This document shows, piece by piece, positions 24,808-25,796 of a stretch of 25,796 nucleotides of DNA. Numbering within the stretch: the first letter of the stretch is position 1; each line of letters begins with the position of its first letter. The DNA lies in NCBI GenBank assembly GCA_949123685.1, contig CASBHZ010000043.1, positions 1-25,796 of the forward strand, written 5' to 3'. The DNA is from an uncultured Bacteroidales bacterium. GTDB lineage: Bacteria; Bacteroidota; Bacteroidia; Bacteroidales; Muribaculaceae. Made by a program: the position numbers and the translations under genes. The notes beneath the pieces were generated by a model. It worked only from the letters and a program-made list of their open reading frames with translations. It did no database searches and was not told where the DNA came from.

Positions 24808-25665
24808 ATGATTACAAAAGATTTAAACGTCTGCTTATTGCCAATGTCAATAAAATGGGACAATATTGAAGCAAATCATAGCAACCTGTCACAAATATTA
24901 AATGAAGTCCATCCGCAGACTGATCTTGTAATAATTCCGGAAACATTCTCAACCGGATTTCCGGTTGGAAAAACACGGGAAGAAATATTGCAACTTATTG
25001 AGAGCACAAATAGCCAAACAATAGACATTCTTAAAAAGCTTTCCAACAAACACAACTTTGCCATTGCTGGAAGCTTCATTTGTAAGTCTAATGACCTACT
25101 TTCCAATAGAGCATTTTTTGTAGAACCCAATGGAGACATAACATACTCCGACAAGAAACATCTTTTCACAATGGCGGGAGAAGACAAAATATTCACAGCC
25201 GGTGAAAAGAAACTGAAAATACGCTATAGAGGATGGAATATAGCAATGGTAATATGCTATGATGTTAGATTCCCTGTATGGTGCAGGAACATTAACAATG
25301 AATACGACATTCTCATCATATCCGCCAATTGGCCGGAAGTTCGCATTTCCGCATGGAACAAACTTTTACCTGCAAGAGCCATAGAAAACGAATCCTACAT
25401 ATGTGGAGTGAATTGTAAAGGAACGGATACAAAAGGCTTCACTTACGACGGCTCTTCCATGATAATTGACTATAAAGGCAATGAAATTGGAAAAACCATA
25501 ACCTTAGACAATAATAATTCTCAGGATAATAATTCTCAGGATAATAATTCACAAGATAGGAATTCACAAGATCTTATCTATGCCACCCTATCGCGAACAA
25601 AAATTGACAATTTCAGAGAAAAATTCCCAGCTTGGCGCGATTCAGACCCATTCCGTCTCATATAA
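24808..25665 (+). CDS. Omega-amidase, YafV/Nit2-type carbon-nitrogen hydrolase
   Basis: A 285-residue nitrilase-superfamily enzyme. The Glu-Lys-Cys triad is Glu45 (PETFSTGF), Lys116 (SDKKHLF) and Cys150 (VICYDVRFP). YRGWNIAMVICYD, ARAIENESY and the C-terminal FREKFPAWRDSDPF are close to E. coli YafV, which hydrolyses alpha-ketoglutaramate and alpha-ketosuccinamate; this repairs or salvages transamination products of glutamine and methionine. It is cytoplasmic with no signal peptide. An inserted low-complexity stretch of four NNSQD-like units (residues 236-255) sits in a loop before the last strand and is not part of the family fold. The gene is the third in the unit after the acyltransferase, with no terminator seen downstream before the contig end. 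Confidence 0.92.
   Translation: MITKDLNVCLLPMSIKWDNIEANHSNLSQILNEVHPQTDLVIIPETFSTGFPVGKTREEILQLIESTNSQTIDILKKLSNKHNFAIAGSFICKSNDLLSNRAFFVEPNGDITYSDKKHLFTMAGEDKIFTAGEKKLKIRYRGWNIAMVICYDVRFPVWCRNINNEYDILIISANWPEVRISAWNKLLPARAIENESYICGVNCKGTDTKGFTYDGSSMIIDYKGNEIGKTITLDNNNSQDNNSQDNNSQDRNSQDLIYATLSRTKIDNFREKFPAWRDSDPFRLI
25513..25572 (+). repeat. In-frame 15-base tandem repeat in the amidase gene
   Basis: Four 15-base units, the first being AATAATTCTCAGGAT. Units 1 and 2 are identical, unit 3 has TCACAA for TCTCAG, and unit 4 also starts AGG. They encode NNSQD three times and RNSQD once. Because the unit is a multiple of three, slippage would change loop length without breaking the frame. Confidence 0.9.
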
Positions 25666-25673
25666 GTCATAAC

Positions 25674-25796
25674 CTATAGGCGCGCCATCACCTAATCCCC
25701 CATCAACTTTCATCAAAATACCCCAATACCAAAATTCCCCACCCCAATCCTCACTTCCCGTACCGCACCGTCCCACACCCATCCCTCTACCGCCTC
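25674..25796. other. C-rich, G-poor contig tail, possibly artefactual
   Basis: After the amidase stop the sequence becomes strikingly rich in C and poor in G: about six G in the last 116 bases, with repeated CCCCA and ACCCC runs. No gene, terminator or repeat is visible. Read on the other strand it is G-rich, as in low-quality read ends. With the adapter at the other end, this suggests the contig tail should not be trusted. Confidence 0.5.

Noticed and set aside
25679..25686. GGCGCGCC (AscI site) as a sign of vector sequence
   Set aside because: One 8-base site alone is weak evidence; no flanking vector backbone is recognisable.

Overview
The window looks like one contig from a member of the order Bacteroidales; a gut lineage such as Muribaculaceae is possible, but I cannot fix the family. 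The evidence is: promoters of the Bacteroidetes type (TTG, 19-20 bases, TAnnTTTG); lipoproteins with acidic residues just after the lipobox cysteine; a fused FeoA-FeoB; a clpC / gyrA / TPR-gene arrangement; and an mreBCD-mrdA-rodA operon with a long RodA. Both ends look artefactual. Positions 1-47 are an Illumina P7/index/read-2 adapter, and the last ~120 bases are an odd C-rich, G-poor tail.

Layout. 48-916 (+): C-terminal catalytic part of an S9 (DPP IV / prolyl oligopeptidase-type) peptidase, ending at a terminator shared with the facing operon. 1065-3854 (-): two lipoprotein genes, a very A+T-rich 598-residue protein of unknown function followed by a leucine-rich-repeat protein, with a good promoter at 3984-4013. 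4014-5156: no convincing gene, but a cluster of palindromic or repeated elements and a candidate operator in front of feoAB. 5157-7598 (+): feoAB, ferrous iron import. 7688-10255 (-): clpC. 10509-14305 (+): gyrA and an exported TPR protein. 14528-20243 (+): mreB-mreC-mreD-mrdA-rodA, the elongasome operon, tightly packed with overlapping starts. 20520-23391 (-): a GlpT/UhpT-type transporter and, upstream of it in the same operon, an EgsA/AraM-type sn-glycerol-1-phosphate dehydrogenase. 23835-25665 (+): an unknown 120-residue protein, a small PlsC-like acyltransferase and a YafV-type omega-amidase with an in-frame 15-base tandem repeat.

How the genes fit together. The core genes (clpC, gyrA, mre/mrd) are housekeeping. 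The accessory content is the lipoprotein pair, the repeat cluster before feoAB, and the two divergent units around 23.4-23.8 kb. The latter bring glycerol-phosphate chemistry (EgsA, GlpT-like) next to an acyltransferase, so a glycerophospholipid link is possible but unproven. Intergenic regions carry strong palindromic terminators and a short dispersed motif, TAAGAARCTRTTTA, present three times between 20.2 and 23.5 kb. I see no rRNA, tRNA, CRISPR array, transposase or prophage genes. The most notable points are the nested fold-back element at 4395-4644, the 32-base hairpin arms at 4902-4990, the palindrome before feoAB, the EgsA-GlpT operon, and unusual residues at key positions of GyrA, RodA and FeoB.
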